A stretch of 64,000 nucleotides of DNA from Bradyrhizobium sp. CCBAU 53338 (lineage in GTDB: Bacteria > Pseudomonadota > Alphaproteobacteria > Rhizobiales > Xanthobacteraceae), in the NCBI RefSeq assembly GCF_015291665.1, contig NZ_CP030048.1, forward strand, positions 2,790,001-2,854,000, given 5' to 3'. The translations under genes were made by a program, and so were the position numbers. Every line of letters begins with the position of its first letter. The first letter of the stretch is position 1. The notes beneath the pieces were generated by a model that made no database searches, was not told the origin of the DNA, and was given only the letters and a program-made list of their open reading frames with translations. Positions 43,065 to 52,219 of this stretch are shown here, in pieces.

Positions 43065-43128
43065 AGGCGGGACATTGGGATTGTCCTCTGTCCCGCCTCA
43101 CTCGCATGCGTTCAACTCATTTTTTTTT
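43065..43128 (+). terminator. hairpin with delayed T-run between the two pilin genes
   Basis: AGGCGGGACA (43065-43074) pairs perfectly with TGTCCCGCCT (43089-43098), loop 14 bases. A run of nine T (43120-43128) follows 21 bases later. It probably acts as an mRNA-stabilising stem or partial terminator that makes flp copy 1 more expressed than the downstream assembly genes. Confidence 0.5.
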
Positions 43129-43186
43129 AAGCGATTAAGTTGGCGGGGTTCTCGTCAAAGAGTTTTCTGGCGTCGGGAAACTTTCC

Positions 43187-43402
43187 ATGTTTACGCACCG
43201 GTTGAAAATAATAGCCGCGTTCAAGGGTCTCGGCACCGACAAAGGCGGTGTGGTGTCTTTCGAGTACGTGGTGCTTGCGGCTTGCATCATCGCGGTTGTG
43301 GGGAGCGTTTTCAATAACGGTGCAGGCGGGGTTATCAAGAATACGCTGACGACCGCACTAAACACCATCGTTTCTGCACTCAATGCTGCTGTTGGAGGAT
43401 AA
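43187..43402 (+). CDS. flp: Flp-type IVb pilin (copy 2)
   Basis: 71 residues with the same layout as copy 1 ('GG|VVSFEYVVLAACIIAVVG'). The leader, the mature C-terminus and the GNN-rich tail differ, so it is a diverged paralogue and not a recent duplication. It may be a minor pilin. Confidence 0.92.
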   Translation: MFTHRLKIIAAFKGLGTDKGGVVSFEYVVLAACIIAVVGSVFNNGAGGVIKNTLTTALNTIVSALNAAVGG

Positions 43403-43474
43403 AAATGGCTGCTGGACTGGTGGAACATTTTCTACCACCCGATTCGTAAATCCCTCATTTGAGGCCAGCGTTTG

Positions 43475-43981
43475 ATGAGTTCTATTGCTTGGATCACATA
43501 TATTCTGGAAGTCTTGTTGTTGCTTCACGTCGCAGCTTCTGATGTGGCGACACGACTGATCCGGAATGAGATCTGTCTGGCGCTGGCGCTCCTTGGAATT
43601 ATCAGTCAGTTTGCACATCCGGCCCAGCTCGTTGAGTCATTATTCGCTGCTGTCGTCCTGTTTTCTCTTCTGTTCGTCGTCTACTTGCGAGGATGGATGG
43701 GTGGCGGCGACGTCAAGCTGCTGACCGCTCTGGCGGTCGGACTTCCCTTTAGCGACATTATTCAATTGTTGACCGTTACTGCGCTGGCCGGCGGTATTCT
43801 CGCCATTTGGCACGTGATGATGCGGAACCTGCCTTATCCCCGGCTGGCGCCCGCCGGTTCGTCGCTGGTGCGCCGGGTCTACGCGGTCGAGCGTTGGCGC
43901 CATTTGCGCCACGCGCCGCTGCCTTACGGTGTTGCCATCGCCTGCGGCGGCATCTGGGCCATTTTCAGTCGAGGATTTTGA
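43475..43981 (+). CDS. cpaA: Flp prepilin peptidase CpaA/TadV
   Basis: 168 residues, polytopic, A24 family. The two catalytic aspartates are visible in 'HVAASDVATRLIRN' (near residue 24) and 'GWMGGGDVKLLTAL'. It lacks the N-methylating domain, as is normal for the tad type. ATG at 43475 was preferred over the adjoining TTG. It cleaves the Flp and TadE leaders. Confidence 0.9.
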   Translation: MSSIAWITYILEVLLLLHVAASDVATRLIRNEICLALALLGIISQFAHPAQLVESLFAAVVLFSLLFVVYLRGWMGGGDVKLLTALAVGLPFSDIIQLLTVTALAGGILAIWHVMMRNLPYPRLAPAGSSLVRRVYAVERWRHLRHAPLPYGVAIACGGIWAIFSRGF

Positions 43982-43982
43982 C

Positions 43983-44939
43983 ATGTCATCCGCTTTGCGC
44001 ATCTCGATCATCATGGTGTTGTTGCTTGCAACAACGGCGCTCGGGCTCATTGCCTACAACATGAACCTGCCGAGACAGGTTCCCGCGCAGGTTGCCGAAA
44101 AGGGTCCGGCCGCGCCCGCCACGGTCGGCTATTTCGTAGCGGCCCGGCCCCTGCCCAAGGGGACATTGGCCCGCCAGGAGGATTTCACGCTCCGCCAGGT
44201 GCCGCCCGAGCGCGTCCCGACCGGGGCGATCCTCGAAACACCTGAATCCACCGCCGGGCTTCCCGGGTCGCTGGTTCGCAAGTTCGTCGATGCCGGCAGC
44301 CCTATCACCTTGCAGGACATCCTGCGCCCGCGCGATCGCGGCTTCCTCGCCAGCGTGCTGGCGCCGGACAGCCGGGCCATCAGCATCAAGGTCGATGAGG
44401 AATCAGGCGTCTCGGGCTTGGTCAGGCCGGGCGACCACGTCGACGTCGTGCTGACCCAGGTGTTCGAGAAGGCGGATCCCGCGCGCCGCGCAATGAGCGA
44501 GACGGTTCTGCGCAACGTCCGGGTCATCGCGATCGACCAGGAGATCGTGCAGGGCGGGCGCGGAATTGCCTCCGTCGCCGGCAAGATGCCGCAGACGGTG
44601 TCGTTGGAGCTGACCCAGGAGCAGGTCAAGAAGGTCACGGTGGCCAAGCAGCTCGGGACGCTGTCCCTGGCGGTACGGGCGGCGATCGATCAGTGGGACA
44701 AGGGTGACACCGGCGCGATTTCGAGCTGCGACGTCTCGCCGGAGCTTGCGCGCCAGAATGCCATCGCCGGCCAGCGGACGGCGGTGGTGGTTCATTCGGG
44801 CGGCGAGGTCAGGCAATACACGGTCAGGAAGCAGGACGCCGAAGACGTCGATGCGGCTGTGAGCTGCGATGGATCGGAAGCTGCGGAGCGCACCGCAAGC
44901 GCCACTGGCTACGCCGCCAGGTTGCCGGAGAAGCATTGA
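43983..44939 (+). CDS. cpaB: Flp pilus assembly protein CpaB/RcpC
   Basis: 318 residues from the ATG at 43983, one base after the cpaA stop. An N-terminal membrane segment is followed by a SAF-like domain ('VGYFVAARPLPKGTLARQED') and an RcpC-type beta domain ('ISIKVDEESGVSGLVRPGDH', 'DVVLTQVF'). It is a periplasmic component linked to secretin function. It overlaps cpaE by one base (TGATG). Confidence 0.9.
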   Translation: MSSALRISIIMVLLLATTALGLIAYNMNLPRQVPAQVAEKGPAAPATVGYFVAARPLPKGTLARQEDFTLRQVPPERVPTGAILETPESTAGLPGSLVRKFVDAGSPITLQDILRPRDRGFLASVLAPDSRAISIKVDEESGVSGLVRPGDHVDVVLTQVFEKADPARRAMSETVLRNVRVIAIDQEIVQGGRGIASVAGKMPQTVSLELTQEQVKKVTVAKQLGTLSLAVRAAIDQWDKGDTGAISSCDVSPELARQNAIAGQRTAVVVHSGGEVRQYTVRKQDAEDVDAAVSCDGSEAAERTASATGYAARLPEKH

Positions 44940-46135
44940 TGAACATGGCCGTGATCACTCCGCCCGAAGAAACGACATCCATCGTCACCCGCAACCGGAT
45001 CGTCTGTTTCGTCAATGACGAGGTCAGTGCAGGCGCGCTCGGCAAGGGCCTCGAAGGCAGTAATCTCGCTGTCAGGCACGGCACGATCCGCAATGCCATC
45101 AAGATGCTGGAGACGGACACCGATCTGTTCGCCCTGGTGGCCGACATCAGCGGCATTGACGATCCGTTTCCCGAGCTGGAACGCCTGGCCGGCGTCTGCC
45201 CGCCGGATGTCCGCGTGGCGCTGGTCGGTGACAACAGGGAGATCACTTTCTACCGTGAGCTGATGGAGCTCGGCCTGACCGAGTATCTCCCGAAGCCGCT
45301 CACGCGGGATATCGTGCTGGACCAGCTCCGTCCGAAATTGCTCGGGGACACCTCGCACGTTCAAGCCGACCGCGGCGGGCATGTAGTCTCGATCTGCGGC
45401 GCGCAAGGCGGCGCCGGGGCGACCAGCATCGCCATCAATCTCGCGCTCCAGGTCGCCGAGACCACCAAGGCCAAGGTCGCGCTGCTCGATCTGCATCTGC
45501 AGGGCGGCGAGACGGCCGTGATGCTGGGCGTTCGTCCCGGGCCGGGGCTGCGCATTGCCCTGGAAAATCCGATGCGGGCCGACACCCTGTTCATCGAGCG
45601 CGCGGCGATCGAGATCAACGAGCGCGTGTCCCTGATATCGGCCGATGAGGAGCTCGATGCGCAGCTCGACATCACAGAGGCCGGGGTGCGGCATGTACTC
45701 GGCCTGCTCCGCCAGCGCTTCAACTACGTCATCGTCGACATGCCGGTGCCGTTTCCGCCGTCGATGCACCCGGTCATCAGTCTGTCGCGCCACGTGCTGG
45801 TGCTGCTGGAGGCCGAGGTGACCGGGTTGCGCAACGCCCATGCGCTCCGCACCGCGGTCACGAACATCGCCGGCAAGGACCGCGTGTTCACGCTGCTCAA
45901 CCGGGCCGATCGCGCCGGCGGGCTTCCGAGGCCCACGATGGTCAAGGCGCTGGGCGCCGAACCGGACATGGTGATCCCGGATCTCGGCAAGGGCATGACC
46001 CAGGCGGTCAATCTCGGCATCCCCGCGCTCAAGCACGTCAGAAGATTGCGGCGCCACCTCGCCCCGATCGTCCGGGAGATCACGGGTGTCGGCGCCGAGC
46101 AGAAGGGCCGGCTGAGGAGGCTGATCGGGCTATGA
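44939..46135 (+). CDS. cpaE: CpaE/TadZ-like pilus localisation ATPase
   Basis: 398 residues. The N-terminal receiver-like domain (about 15-135) lacks a normal phosphorylation pocket. A ParA/MinD-type domain starts at 'VVSICGAQGGAGATSIAINL'; its P-loop has GAGAT, so the usual Lys is Ala, as in many CpaE proteins. CpaE/TadZ positions the pilus machine at a cell pole. ATGA overlap with cpaF. Confidence 0.9.
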   Translation: MNMAVITPPEETTSIVTRNRIVCFVNDEVSAGALGKGLEGSNLAVRHGTIRNAIKMLETDTDLFALVADISGIDDPFPELERLAGVCPPDVRVALVGDNREITFYRELMELGLTEYLPKPLTRDIVLDQLRPKLLGDTSHVQADRGGHVVSICGAQGGAGATSIAINLALQVAETTKAKVALLDLHLQGGETAVMLGVRPGPGLRIALENPMRADTLFIERAAIEINERVSLISADEELDAQLDITEAGVRHVLGLLRQRFNYVIVDMPVPFPPSMHPVISLSRHVLVLLEAEVTGLRNAHALRTAVTNIAGKDRVFTLLNRADRAGGLPRPTMVKALGAEPDMVIPDLGKGMTQAVNLGIPALKHVRRLRRHLAPIVREITGVGAEQKGRLRRLIGL

Positions 46136-47562
46136 AGAAATTCGGTCGACGCCCGGACGACATGCCGGATCGCGTACCCGTTCCGGCGTCGGGTTCTCCT
46201 CCGCCGTTGCCGGGCGCGGCGACGGCAGGTCTGCCGTCGTCACATCAGGACGTGCTTGCTTCGGCGCCCGTCGTGCTGACGAGGCGCGAGGAAAGCGAGG
46301 TTCATCACCCCGTGATGCCTGCGTCGCTGCGCGAACGGGTCATCGAGCAGATCGATCCCGCGGCGGCGGCGACCGTGTCGCGCGATATCCTGCGGCGGCA
46401 GGTCGAGGAGATCATCCACGGCATCGCCAACCATGACCGGCTCGAACTGTCGGGCCGCGAGCAGATTTTGCTCGCGGACGAGATCGCCGACGACATGACC
46501 GGCTACGGCCCGCTGCGTCCGCTCCTGCTCGATCAGACGATCAGCGACATCATGATCAACGGTCCCAGCAACGTCTATGTCGAGCGAAGCGGCAAGCTGG
46601 AGCGGATCGCGGTGCGGTTCCGCGACAACGACCACATCGCCTCGGTGGCGCAGAAGATCGCGGCTCAGGTCGGCCGGCGCGTCGACGAATCCAGCCCGAT
46701 GGTGGACTGCCGCCTGCCGGACGGCAGCCGTGTCAACATCATCCTGCCGCCGCTCGCGATCCACAGTCCCTGCATCTCCATCCGCAAGTTTCCCAGTCGC
46801 CGTCTGGACATGGCTGGGATGGTCGATAACGGGTCGATGACCCCGGCCATTGCGCAACTGTTGGAAATCGCCGGCAGGTCCCGGCTCAACGTCCTGGTCT
46901 CCGGCGGCACCGGCTCCGGCAAGACCACGCTGCTCAACGCCATGAGCCAGTTCATCGATCCCCGGGAGCGCATCGTCACCATCGAGGACGCAGCGGAGCT
47001 GCAGCTTCAGCAGCCGCACGTGATCAGCCTCGAGACGCGCCCGCCGAGCCTCGAGGGCACCGGGCAGGTGACGCAGCGCGATCTCCTCTGGAACGCCCTG
47101 CGCATGCGTCCCGACCGGATCGTCGTCGGCGAGGTCCGCGGCGCCGAGGCCTTCGACATGCTCCAGGCCATGAACACCGGGCATGACGGCTCGATCTCCA
47201 CCGTGCACGCCAACAGCACCCGCGATGCCCTGACCCGCGTCGAGAACATGGTGCAGATGGGACAGGTCAATCTGCCGTCGCGGGCGATCCGGTCCCAGAT
47301 CGTTGCCGCGCTGGATCTCATCGTCCAGGTCGAACGCATGCGCGACGGGCAGCGCCGCATCGTCCAGATCACCGAGGTGATCGGTCTGGAAGGCGAGGTG
47401 ATCACGACCAACGACATCGCGGCCTTCGAGTACAAGGAAGAGGACGTTCACGGGCGCATATCGGGGGCATACCGGTCGACGCACGCGGTTCCGAAATTCA
47501 AGAGCCGTCTTGTCTATTATGGACTCGATCGGGATTGGGACGAGGCAATGAGGCACATATGA
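46132..47562 (+). CDS. cpaF: CpaF/TadA secretion ATPase
   Basis: 476 residues. A flexible N-terminus precedes the type II/IV secretion ATPase: Walker A GGTGSGKT (residues 258-265), the Asp box '[12 protein letters not shown]', Walker B '[13 protein letters not shown]' and the His box '[13 protein letters not shown]'. It powers Flp pilus extension and possibly retraction. ATGA overlap with tadB. Confidence 0.95.
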   Translation: MKKFGRRPDDMPDRVPVPASGSPPPLPGAATAGLPSSHQDVLASAPVVLTRREESEVHHPVMPASLRERVIEQIDPAAAATVSRDILRRQVEEIIHGIANHDRLELSGREQILLADEIADDMTGYGPLRPLLLDQTISDIMINGPSNVYVERSGKLERIAVRFRDNDHIASVAQKIAAQVGRRVDESSPMVDCRLPDGSRVNIILPPLAIHSPCISIRKFPSRRLDMAGMVDNGSMTPAIAQLLEIAGRSRLNVLVSGGTGSGKTTLLNAMSQFIDPRERIVTIEDAAELQLQQPHVISLETRPPSLEGTGQVTQRDLLWNALRMRPDRIVVGEVRGAEAFDMLQAMNTGHDGSISTVHANSTRDALTRVENMVQMGQVNLPSRAIRSQIVAALDLIVQVERMRDGQRRIVQITEVIGLEGEVITTNDIAAFEYKEEDVHGRISGAYRSTHAVPKFKSRLVYYGLDRDWDEAMRHI

Positions 47563-48491
47563 TACCGCAATCCGTGATCGTAGCGGTTCTGATGCTCCTG
47601 CTGTGCGCGACGGCGGTGTCGCTGTGGCTCGACGGACGGCAGCGGCGTATGGAACGCCAACTGACGACGGCCTTGCCCAGCTCACTTGCGGCAAGTTTGC
47701 CTTCGATCCGTAGGCTCGAAAATGGCACCCGCTCGCAGTTTTTGCATCGTCTCGCCAACTATCGTCCGGGCATCGTTTATGCGTGTCACCCGGCCTACGT
47801 GCTGCTTGCCGGCGTGGTCGCAGCGTCAGCGATCCTTTATGCGAATCGTCTGTTTGCGTTTTCCTCGCTTTATGTTTCGATCGCAGCTGCTATCGGCGCG
47901 CTTGTAGTGGTGCGAGGTCTATTTGGGTGGCAGCAACGCAGCTTTGCCAATCGGCTTTTCCGGCAGCTACCTGACGCGATTCAACTCGTGACGAGCACCG
48001 TTCGAGCCGGGTTACCCGTCAACGAGGCTTTTCGCGCCATCGCTCGCGAGATGCCGCAGCCCACGGCGGGACAGTTTGCCGTCGTCTGCAGCGAGCTGAG
48101 CGTCGGAAGACCTCCGGAGGAGGCCGTGGAAGCCGTTTATCGGCGAACGCAGGTGGCCGAGTATGCGATGTTTGCGGTGACGCTTGCCGTCCAGTTGAAG
48201 TCGGGCGGCAGTCTGGCCGAAACATTGCAGATTCTGGGAGAGACCGTGAGTCAGCGCGTCGCGCTCGCCGCGCGCGCCAAGGCGCTTGCAGGAGAGGTCA
48301 TCTTTTCCTCGCGCGCGTTGTCGATGGCGCCGCTTCTCGTGGGTGGTTTGTTATACATGATCAATCCGCAATCCATTGATCTGTTGTTCTATGATCCGGT
48401 TGGAAACACGTTATTGGCTTACGCCGTCGGCTCGGTGCTCGTCGGGCATTTCGTGATAAGATGGATGATCCGGCGGGAGACGGCACTATGA
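47559..48491 (+). CDS. tadB: TadB inner-membrane platform protein
   Basis: 310 residues from the ATG at 47559, which overlaps the cpaF stop (ATGA). It has N-terminal membrane helices, a T2SSF cytoplasmic domain ('QLPDAIQLVTSTVRAGLPVN', 'LKSGGSLAETLQILGETVSQ') and C-terminal helices. It forms the pilus base platform together with TadC. Confidence 0.9.
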   Translation: MIPQSVIVAVLMLLLCATAVSLWLDGRQRRMERQLTTALPSSLAASLPSIRRLENGTRSQFLHRLANYRPGIVYACHPAYVLLAGVVAASAILYANRLFAFSSLYVSIAAAIGALVVVRGLFGWQQRSFANRLFRQLPDAIQLVTSTVRAGLPVNEAFRAIAREMPQPTAGQFAVVCSELSVGRPPEEAVEAVYRRTQVAEYAMFAVTLAVQLKSGGSLAETLQILGETVSQRVALAARAKALAGEVIFSSRALSMAPLLVGGLLYMINPQSIDLLFYDPVGNTLLAYAVGSVLVGHFVIRWMIRRETAL

Positions 48492-49390
48492 CGGCCGGTC
48501 TCGCATTTGTTGCGTTGGCGATCGCCGCGGCGGCTGCAACCTTCGTGTTGATCATCCGCGAACTGCACCTCCGCACCCTGGATGCGCGCGTGTCGAATGC
48601 AGTGCTCGGCATCCCCGATCGATCGACGCGTTCGAAGGATCTGATGAGCTGGCTGTCGTCGATCGGTACGCGGTACAGGCGGTTCTACGCCGAGGAAAAT
48701 CTGGACCAGCTGCGAGCGGTGCTCCAGTCGGCAGGCTTCAATCACTACCGGACGCTCCCGGTCTGGATCGGCGTCAAGATCGTCTGCATGTTCCTGCTGC
48801 CTGTCGTTGTCTTTCTTTTCGTCCAGCTTTCGGGAAGGCCTTTCGGGGACGTGCTGATCTTCACCCTGGTCGCAGTGGTGATCGGTATCATGGGCCCTCG
48901 GCTTACACTCCATATGCTCAGGCGGCGTTTCGATGCTGCCATTCGGCTCGGCACGCCGGATATGATCGATCTGCTGGTGGTCTGCAGCGAAGCGGGCATG
49001 GGGCTGGAAAGCGCTCTGCAGCGTGTGGCGGAGGAAATGTCCGACACCAACCCCGCCATGGCCCGGGTTCTGTACGGCTTGCTTGACGATCTCCGGATCC
49101 TGCCCAGTCGCGCCGAGGCCTTCGAGAAACTGGGAGCCACCTCCGAGGGACTTCGCCGCTTCGGCACCATGGTGAGCCAGAGCCTGCAATACGGCACGCC
49201 CCTTGGTCAGGCTTTGCGAACGATCGCCGCCGACCTTAGGCGCGAGCGCATTACCAAGCTGGAGGAACGGGCGCACAAGCTGGGCGCCAAGCTCACCATT
49301 CCGATGGTGCTGTTTCTGCTTCCGGCGATGTTTGTCATTCTCGGCGGAAGTCCGTTTCTGCATCTCATTCGCACGTTCAAGCAGATTTAG
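48488..49390 (+). CDS. tadC: TadC inner-membrane platform protein
   Basis: 300 residues from the ATG at 48488 (ATGA overlap with tadB). T2SSF domain: 'DLLVVCSEAGMGLESALQRV', 'SLQYGTPLGQALRTIAADLR', ending in hydrophobic helices ('IPMVLFLLPAMFVILGG'). It is the paralogue and partner of TadB. Confidence 0.9.
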   Translation: MTAGLAFVALAIAAAAATFVLIIRELHLRTLDARVSNAVLGIPDRSTRSKDLMSWLSSIGTRYRRFYAEENLDQLRAVLQSAGFNHYRTLPVWIGVKIVCMFLLPVVVFLFVQLSGRPFGDVLIFTLVAVVIGIMGPRLTLHMLRRRFDAAIRLGTPDMIDLLVVCSEAGMGLESALQRVAEEMSDTNPAMARVLYGLLDDLRILPSRAEAFEKLGATSEGLRRFGTMVSQSLQYGTPLGQALRTIAADLRRERITKLEERAHKLGAKLTIPMVLFLLPAMFVILGGSPFLHLIRTFKQI

Positions 49391-49403
49391 GTACGGGAAA
49401 GTC

Positions 49404-50804
49404 ATGGGCCGGGTTAGCTCTCCGAAAGCTGTTCAGAGCGTTACGAAAACGATCTTGCGTTTGATGCGCGACAAGCGCGGCGTAAGCGCCCTCATGTTCA
49501 TAGTATCTTCGATCGGATTTATGGGCATGGTTGGATTCGGTATGGAGGTCAGCACTTGGTACCTTGAGCGAAGACATGGACAGAATACCGCCGACTCAGC
49601 CGCGATTGCCGGTGTTCTCGCGCTCATTCAATCAGGCACATTTGCAAGCGCACAAGCCGCAGGCATCGATATGGCGACAAGCAACGGATATACGTCGGGG
49701 GCAAACCAAACGACAGTTACTGTACAGCCTGGCACATACAGCAGTGGCTTCAGCGCTGATGGAAGTGGAGCCTGTTCACCATCCTGCAATGCTGTCAGGG
49801 CTACCATCGTTCGTTCAGTGCCTCGCAGCTTTACGGCTCTCGTCATGGGATCGGGCTCAACGAACGTTACTGAAGTGGCGACTGCCGAGCTCGCGACGTC
49901 AGGGCCAGCATGTTCGTTGGCTTTAGCGGGCGGACTCGCTTTCAGCGGCAGCGCGGCAGTCACCGCAACGAATTGCTCTTTGGCGTCTAATAAGACAGGT
50001 CCTCAGTCCATTTCTTTCAACGGCGCTGGGGCTAATAAGACTCAGGCGAACGCTATTCTGGTAGGAGCGGGCGGTTGCACTCAGTCTGGTAGCGGTAGTC
50101 CCTGCACTCAGCAGGGCAGCCTGATGTATCAGCCGCCTTCGCTAGATCCGTATCAGGCGCTCTTAACGGATTCCTCCGCTATTCCCTCTGCGGTGAACGC
50201 CACGAATTGTAGCAGTAGCAAGACAGCCACTTCTCCTTATGTTATCTCCCCTGGCGTGTTCTGCGTCGGAGCCGATCTAAAAATTAACAATGCAGGCAGT
50301 AGCCCTCCAGGGCCGCCGACAGGGACGCTACCGTCGGGGACCTATTTCTTCTACAATTCATCAGTCACCGTGTCGGGCGGAACGCTCATTTGCAATGGGT
50401 GTACTTTTATTTTTACGGGCAGTTCCGCCAGTAAACTCGGCCAATTGAGCATTACCGGGGGAACGGTAACGATGACCGCGACGAAAACCCCTGCTTATGC
50501 TGACACCAATTACAAGGGCATTTTGTTTTATATGGACTACCGATATCCGGAACAGAAAGCAGGATCTTGCGGGAGCACGCAGGTCACATTGACGGGCAGT
50601 TCGACCGTCACATTGAACGGGGGAATGTATTTTCCCAATGCGAGCGTCTGTGTAACGGGCAATGCATTCGCTACCGCAGAGAGCTGCTTCTCGTTGGTCG
50701 CTTGGTCTGTGTACTATAATGGCAACGCAACTGAACAGCTAAGCGGATGCAGCACTACCGGCACGCAGACCGCTCAGGTGCGGGCTGTCAACCTCGTCCA
50801 GTAG
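49404..50804 (+). CDS. tadG: TadG-like pilus protein with beta-helix-like C-terminus
   Basis: 466 residues. The N-terminus ('RDKRGVSALMFIVSSIGFMG', 'VSTWYLERRHGQNTADSAAI') is the TadG-like membrane anchor/pseudopilin region. The remainder is Ser/Thr/Gly-rich with paired cysteines and a repetitive beta pattern ('SSVTVSGGTLICNGCTFIF', 'GSSTVTLNGGMYFPNASVCV'), not the von Willebrand A domain of classical TadG. Probably exported and surface- or pilus-associated. GC is somewhat lower than in the preceding tad genes. Confidence 0.75.
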   Translation: MGRVSSPKAVQSVTKTILRLMRDKRGVSALMFIVSSIGFMGMVGFGMEVSTWYLERRHGQNTADSAAIAGVLALIQSGTFASAQAAGIDMATSNGYTSGANQTTVTVQPGTYSSGFSADGSGACSPSCNAVRATIVRSVPRSFTALVMGSGSTNVTEVATAELATSGPACSLALAGGLAFSGSAAVTATNCSLASNKTGPQSISFNGAGANKTQANAILVGAGGCTQSGSGSPCTQQGSLMYQPPSLDPYQALLTDSSAIPSAVNATNCSSSKTATSPYVISPGVFCVGADLKINNAGSSPPGPPTGTLPSGTYFFYNSSVTVSGGTLICNGCTFIFTGSSASKLGQLSITGGTVTMTATKTPAYADTNYKGILFYMDYRYPEQKAGSCGSTQVTLTGSSTVTLNGGMYFPNASVCVTGNAFATAESCFSLVAWSVYYNGNATEQLSGCSTTGTQTAQVRAVNLVQ

Positions 50805-50813
50805 AGGCAACCT

Positions 50814-51245
50814 ATGAGGCGCCTTAATTTCGTACGAAATCAGCGCGGAGCGGCCGCATTTGAGTTCGTCATGATTGCGGTGGCGTTGTTTACGTTGCTG
50901 CTTGCCGGTGCCGGCATAGGCGACGTAACGCAACGAGGGATCGCGATACATGCGGCTGTTAGGGCGGGCGGAGAATATGCACGCTTTTTCCCCACCGATC
51001 CGGTGGGCATTCAGAATGCCGTAATAAACGCTCTTCCCTCAGGCTGGACATTGAGTGGAACGCCTGCCGTGACGTGTTCCTGCGCTGGAGTAGCGACAGG
51101 ATGTACGGGGATTGCGACGGGCACCACCTGCAATCCGCCATTTTTGGTTACGGTCTCAGCGAGTATGCCTGCGACCAGCGTGAATGCTCTTCTCTGGTCA
51201 GGATCGTTCAGTAACAGAGCCAGCTATGAAGTTCGTGTTCAATAA
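50814..51245 (+). CDS. tadE: TadE-like pseudopilin
   Basis: 143 residues. A prepilin-like start 'RNQRG|AAAFEFVMIAVALF' (Gly -1, Glu +5) with the hydrophobic helix marks a TadE-type minor pseudopilin. The C-terminal part has four Cys ('CSCAGVATGC') and a beta-rich end. It lies 9 bases after the TadG-like gene and overlaps the next start by 20 bases. Confidence 0.82.
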   Translation: MRRLNFVRNQRGAAAFEFVMIAVALFTLLLAGAGIGDVTQRGIAIHAAVRAGGEYARFFPTDPVGIQNAVINALPSGWTLSGTPAVTCSCAGVATGCTGIATGTTCNPPFLVTVSASMPATSVNALLWSGSFSNRASYEVRVQ

Positions 51246-51663
51246 AGGTCGTGATAGGTTGGGGGCTGTCTCGTTTGAGCTGGTGCTCGTCTTCATGATG
51301 TTTGTCTTGATCTTCATTGCAATAAGTGATGTCGCGCGATTTTACGTAACAGCGAATTCGGTTCGCACTCTGTCAAGTGAGTTGGTGCGGCAGACCCTTA
51401 TCTACTGCGCGACCCAGTCTCAATCGGCGGTATGCGCGTTGCCAGCCACCGGAGCGAACAGTGTCGCTACCGCAGAGTCGGTGGTGCCGTTTCTCAGTAC
51501 TTCCGGGTTCGCTGCAACACCTTCGGCTTCTCGATCCGCGATGAATACCAGCACCGGGGCGATGAGCATAACTGCGAGCGCAAACTACAATTTCAGCTTC
51601 ATGCTGCCAATATGGAGGGGAACCGTCAGCCACGTGGCTCAGAATACCCTTGCAGCATACTGA
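51226..51663 (+). CDS. second TadE-like pseudopilin
   Basis: 145 residues from the ATG at 51226. 'RLG|AVSFELVLVFMMFVLIF' again gives Gly -1 and Glu +5 and the membrane helix. The mature part contains 'LVRQTLIYCATQ' and a beta-rich end. It overlaps the previous gene by 20 bases, so translation is coupled. TadE/TadF-type proteins come in pairs in many tad loci. Confidence 0.8.
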   Translation: MKFVFNKGRDRLGAVSFELVLVFMMFVLIFIAISDVARFYVTANSVRTLSSELVRQTLIYCATQSQSAVCALPATGANSVATAESVVPFLSTSGFAATPSASRSAMNTSTGAMSITASANYNFSFMLPIWRGTVSHVAQNTLAAY

Positions 51664-52219
51664 GACAAAATCGCAGTTTAGCTTTGCGTCCGCAATTCCA
51701 GCTTTGCACTGCCTCCAGGCGGGGCAATGGAGACATTACGCCGCCGACTATTGACGATTTCGGCTTACCCGAAATTCGGCGCGAATCGCGCCCTATTAGT
51801 CGCGCCGCGACCACGTTTATTTCGACCGACGCACGTCTGCGGGACTGTGCTAAAAGCCAGCTACAACATCTTAAGGTACGTAGTTATTCTTCCGTTCCTA
51901 TGTGAGAAGTGGTGCTTCCTGGCAACATTCTCAGGTTTTCTATGGCGTTGCGGCGCTGCGGTAGGGGTCTCGCCTTGCCAAGGGCGCGAAGGATTGCTGA
52001 TGATCTCCAGGCCGCCGAGCGCGGCCGGCGGGCCTTGGCCCCCGGGCGGATACGGGAGTGATTTTAGGCCCGATGTGTTCGCCGGAAAGAAAATAACCGG
52101 TAACGGTTTATAGTGGAACGAATTGTAAGCTCTGTGGCGTTGCGTGCGAAGGAGAGTTGTTGAGGCGCCCTGGAGTGCATCGTTGGGGACAGCCGCAGAA
52201 TGCGGCAAGGGGTTTTGAG
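51664..52219. other. gap between the TadE-like gene and cpaC
   Basis: About 550 bases without a convincing gene. The open stretches in it have no protein-like composition or start signals. The last 150 bases include GC-rich inverted repeats and a strong AAGGAGAG (52149-52156) before a TTG that could be an alternative cpaC start. The gap breaks the otherwise tight operon, so cpaC, the lipoprotein and tadD may have their own promoter. Confidence 0.5.

Noticed and set aside
51432..52113. Overlapping open frames after the second TadE-like gene
   Set aside because: They overlap the TadE-like gene in another frame or lack a protein-like composition.
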